A stretch of 45,030 bases of DNA from CAZAXU01 sp964489245 (GTDB taxonomy: Bacteria > Bacteroidota > Bacteroidia > Flavobacteriales > Flavobacteriaceae), in contig CAZAXU010000017.1 of NCBI GenBank assembly GCA_964489245.1, forward strand, positions 1 to 45,030. The letters run 5' to 3'. The notes under the pieces are model-generated. The model searched no databases. It was not told the DNA's origin and saw only the letters and a list, made by a program, of their open reading frames with translations. This document shows positions 42,920 to 45,030 of this stretch, in pieces. The first letter of the stretch is position 1; each line of letters starts with the position of its first letter. Made by a program: the position numbers and the translations under genes.

Positions 42920-43560
42920 TGAAAAGTTTGATTCACCCCACTTATTTTCCAAGTATTCTCAGCTATGCGGTTATATTGCAATCAAATGCCGTTTTGTTTG
43001 AAACAGTGGATTTCTACGACAAGCAAACCTATAAAAGCAGAGCTTATATTCATAGTGCCAACGGAAAACAAATGCTGTCTGTTCAGGTGAAGCATACAAA
43101 AAAAAATGTTAAGCAAACTTATAAAGATGTCAGAATTTCATACGACTTTGATTGGCAGAAATTGCATTGGAGAAGCCTGGAAACCGCCTACAGAACCTCG
43201 CCTTATTTTGAATTCTATGAAGATGATTTGTATCCTATATTTCACCAAAAAGAGCAATTTTTGCTGGATTTGAATCTTAAAACAATAGAAACAATCTGTG
43301 ATTTGCTAGATGTTGATCTTCAATATGATAGAACAGAATCATTTCAAGACGGATATGCAGATACAAAGGATTTTAGATTTTTGAACAATGCAAAAAAAGC
43401 AATCAAAGCAGATTTTCCTGCATACAAACAAATGTTTGATGACAGATTTGACTTTATGCCGAATTTAAGTATCTTGGACTTATTGTTTATGGAAGGACCT
43501 AATACAATTTTATATTTGGAAAAAATTCAGCTCAAATCGATAAAGAATACGGCAAAATGA
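42919..43560 (+). CDS. WbqC-like family protein
   Basis: A 213-residue protein of the WbqC family (PF08889), often linked to O-antigen or envelope biosynthesis but of unproven function. Start chosen at the ATG at 42919 (MKSLIHPTYFPSILSY), which overlaps the lepB stop by one base; an earlier in-frame ATG at 42892 lies inside lepB. Family features are the HPTYFPS N-terminus, the SRAYIHSANGKQMLSVQVKH segment, KDVRISYDFDWQKLHWRSLETAYR, and the C-terminal NLSILDLLFMEGPN. Its 3' end overlaps the epimerase start by four bases (ATGA). Confidence 0.9.
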   Translation: MKSLIHPTYFPSILSYAVILQSNAVLFETVDFYDKQTYKSRAYIHSANGKQMLSVQVKHTKKNVKQTYKDVRISYDFDWQKLHWRSLETAYRTSPYFEFYEDDLYPIFHQKEQFLLDLNLKTIETICDLLDVDLQYDRTESFQDGYADTKDFRFLNNAKKAIKADFPAYKQMFDDRFDFMPNLSILDLLFMEGPNTILYLEKIQLKSIKNTAK

Positions 43561-44570
43561 AACTTAAATCTCATCATTATAATTTGGAATTGGAGCATCC
43601 TTTCGGAATTTCTCGTTCGGTGCATAGTTTTCAGGAAACTTTTATCGTGGAATTGAAACAAGACGGCAAAACAGGTTATGGAGAAGCTACACAAAACAGA
43701 TATTATGGCTTTTCACTGGAAAATATGCAAGCACGTTTGGATGAGCTTAAACCGGATATCGAAACTTATGATTTCACAACACCGGAAGATTTTTGGGATA
43801 ATTTTCTCTATCCGAATTTAAAAAATTTTAGATTTTTAATGGCGGCAATAGATGAAGCCGCTCATGATTTATACGGAAAATTGCAAGGAAAACCTTTATG
43901 GAAATTATGGAATTATGATATTTCAAATTTACCGTTAACCACGTATACCATTGCCATAGATGCAATTGATATTATGAAAGAAAAGATGCAGGAAAAACCT
44001 TGGCCTGTATATAAAATCAAATTAGGCACAGCACATGATATTGAAATTATCAAATCTTTAAGAAATATCACAAACAGCCCTTTTCGGGTAGATGCCAATA
44101 CAGCTTGGACACCTGAGCAAACCGTAAAAAACAGTAGGATATTAAAAGATTTGGGGGTTGAGTTTATAGAGCAGCCTTTGCCTTATGACCAATATGAAGC
44201 CATGAAATACGTCAAGCGAAACTCTTATCTTCCGATTATGGCAGATGAATCCGTCAGAACGGAAACAGATGTAAAAATTTGTGCAGATTATTTTGACGGC
44301 ATTAATGTAAAATTGGTGAAAGCCGGCGGCATCACACCGGGAAAAAGAATGTTGGAAGAAGGGAGACGTTTAGGTATCAAAACCATGATTGGTTGCATGA
44401 CGGAGTCGTCTGTGGGAATCAGTGCAGCAGCACAGCTGCTTCCTCTGTGTGATTATGCTGATTTGGACGGAGCCGTTTTGCTCAAAAAAGATATAGCCAA
44501 AGGATTACAAATTGAAAACGGAAAAATGTTTCTTCCCGATATTCCCGGAACAGGAGTAGAATTGTTATAG
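43557..44570 (+). CDS. L-Ala-D/L-Glu (dipeptide) epimerase, enolase superfamily
   Basis: Epimerises dipeptides such as L-Ala-D-Glu from murein tripeptide, so that peptidoglycan fragments can be reused. The 337-residue enzyme has the enolase-superfamily catalytic set: the KxK motif in VYKIKLG, metal ligands Asp in RVDANTAW, Glu in FIEQPLP and Asp in MADESV, and a second-strand Lys in GINVKLVKAGGI. The C-terminal CMTESSVGISAAAQLL segment is typical of AEE. It is the last gene of the parA-to-epimerase run, translationally coupled to the WbqC-like gene. Specificity within the subgroup cannot be fixed from sequence. Confidence 0.9.
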   Translation: MKLKSHHYNLELEHPFGISRSVHSFQETFIVELKQDGKTGYGEATQNRYYGFSLENMQARLDELKPDIETYDFTTPEDFWDNFLYPNLKNFRFLMAAIDEAAHDLYGKLQGKPLWKLWNYDISNLPLTTYTIAIDAIDIMKEKMQEKPWPVYKIKLGTAHDIEIIKSLRNITNSPFRVDANTAWTPEQTVKNSRILKDLGVEFIEQPLPYDQYEAMKYVKRNSYLPIMADESVRTETDVKICADYFDGINVKLVKAGGITPGKRMLEEGRRLGIKTMIGCMTESSVGISAAAQLLPLCDYADLDGAVLLKKDIAKGLQIENGKMFLPDIPGTGVELL

Positions 44571-44718
44571 CCAAAAAATATATTTTTAGAAAAATCTTCG
44601 ATTTATAAAACTTTATTTTCGTTGGAATTCAGGATAGCTATTTTTAGCTTATGCTATTTTCAGGATAACAGGCTAATCTGAAGGACAGGAATGCGGATAT
44701 AACGGATTGTAAGAATAT

Positions 44719-45029
44719 GTGAAAGATTTGAAAAGACTTTCTAAAAAGTATAGAACGCTCACAGATGATATGAAAGTGTTAAAGAAAGTCTTGCAAGTGA
44801 ATCCAAAAGAAAGGCATTCATTCAGTTTTAGAATAGATAATCCGAGAATTAAGACTTGTGTTATCAAAGTCAAGAAAATTGCAAGTAGGAGTTTTAAAGG
44901 AAAAGGAGTTATACCGGATTTAGGTTAATATATGCATATTTTGAAAGAGAAAATAAAATCGTGTTGATTGAGCTCTACCACAAATCAAAAAAGGAGATTG
45001 AAGACAGAGAAAGAATTAAAAATAATTTT
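44719..45029 (+). pseudogene. Frameshifted RelE/ParE-like toxin remnant
   Basis: From GTG at 44719 the frame encodes MKDLKRLSKKYRTLTDD... to about residue 64, then stops at 44926-44928. A second frame starting at GGA 44916 continues the protein with GFRLIYAYF, then ENKIVLIELYHKSKKEIED to the window end, which is a typical RelE-type C-terminus. Joining the two needs a one-base deletion near 44911-44915. Upstream in the first frame a TAA at 44710 sits where the N-terminal codons would continue, so the start may be broken too. There is no room for an antitoxin in the 148 nt after the epimerase gene. The gene runs out of the window. Confidence 0.65.
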
Positions 45030-45030
45030 A

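Noticed and set aside
38893..44570. A parS site near parAB
   Set aside because: No TGTTTCACGTGAAACA-like 16-mer was found by eye. CACGTG cores at about 5747 and 26613 lie within other genes and do not match.

Overview
The window is AT-rich DNA from a Bacteroidota bacterium, most likely of the class Flavobacteriia. The evidence is a type 9 secretion (T9SS) sorting domain, TAnnTTTG-type -7 promoter elements, a transhydrogenase split into three genes, secretory signal peptides ending in A-Q, and a ParA-ParB-DUF5683-signal peptidase I-WbqC gene order known from this phylum. Almost everything is housekeeping. I see no insertion sequence, prophage, CRISPR array or rRNA. A run of exactly 100 N (23157-23256) shows that this is a scaffold from a draft assembly.

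Layout. 33-5517 (minus): a pRiA4b ORF-3-like protein, the CCA-adding enzyme, a TsaC/Sua5 enzyme, a large GT4-GT2 fusion glycosyltransferase and a second GT4 enzyme. 5592-11350 (minus): B12-dependent ribonucleotide reductase, a bifunctional RelA/SpoT protein and RsmE. 11401-16564: a secreted GH16-like protein with a T9SS sorting domain (plus), a DUF2461 protein and an M1 aminopeptidase (both minus), shikimate kinase (plus) and an S4 RNA-binding protein (minus). 16732-24770 (plus): an FKBP-like lipoprotein with calcium-binding repeats, phosphate acetyltransferase, the pntAAB transhydrogenase operon, a conserved cytosolic protein interrupted by the N gap, and YjbQ. 24767-28205: an XRE regulator (minus), an Lrp/AsnC regulator (plus), 3-dehydroquinate synthase (minus) and proline dehydrogenase (plus). 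28304-31737 (minus): tRNA-Arg(CCU), ClpC and an outer-membrane beta-barrel protein. 31852-33499 (plus): a cation efflux protein and a VanX-like dipeptidase. 33582-37555 (minus): a small conserved protein, a nitronate monooxygenase-like enzyme, MnmA, and a single ORF joining isopentenyl-diphosphate isomerase to mannose-6-phosphate isomerase. 37651-44570 (plus): DUF4395, a DJ-1/PfpI protein, then parA-parB-DUF5683-lepB-WbqC-dipeptide epimerase. 44719 to the window end (plus): a frameshifted RelE-like toxin remnant.

How the genes fit together. Several serve tRNA maturation and modification (CCA enzyme, TsaC, MnmA, tRNA-Arg). Two serve the shikimate pathway (AroK, AroB). Others serve central carbon and redox balance (Pta, PntAAB, ProDH), envelope glycans and peptidoglycan recycling (both glycosyltransferases, ManA domain, VanX-like, dipeptide epimerase), and chromosome segregation (ParAB).

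The observations most worth checking are: the Idi-ManA fusion; the GT4-GT2 fusion; a common GTAA-N6-TTAC inverted repeat overlapping the -7 element of pta, pntA and the DUF4395 gene, which suggests one regulator over separate loci; a DUF5683 gene whose signal peptide can only be completed from an ATA codon; and an N gap that looks shorter than the sequence it replaces. I found no clearly undescribed multi-gene system.
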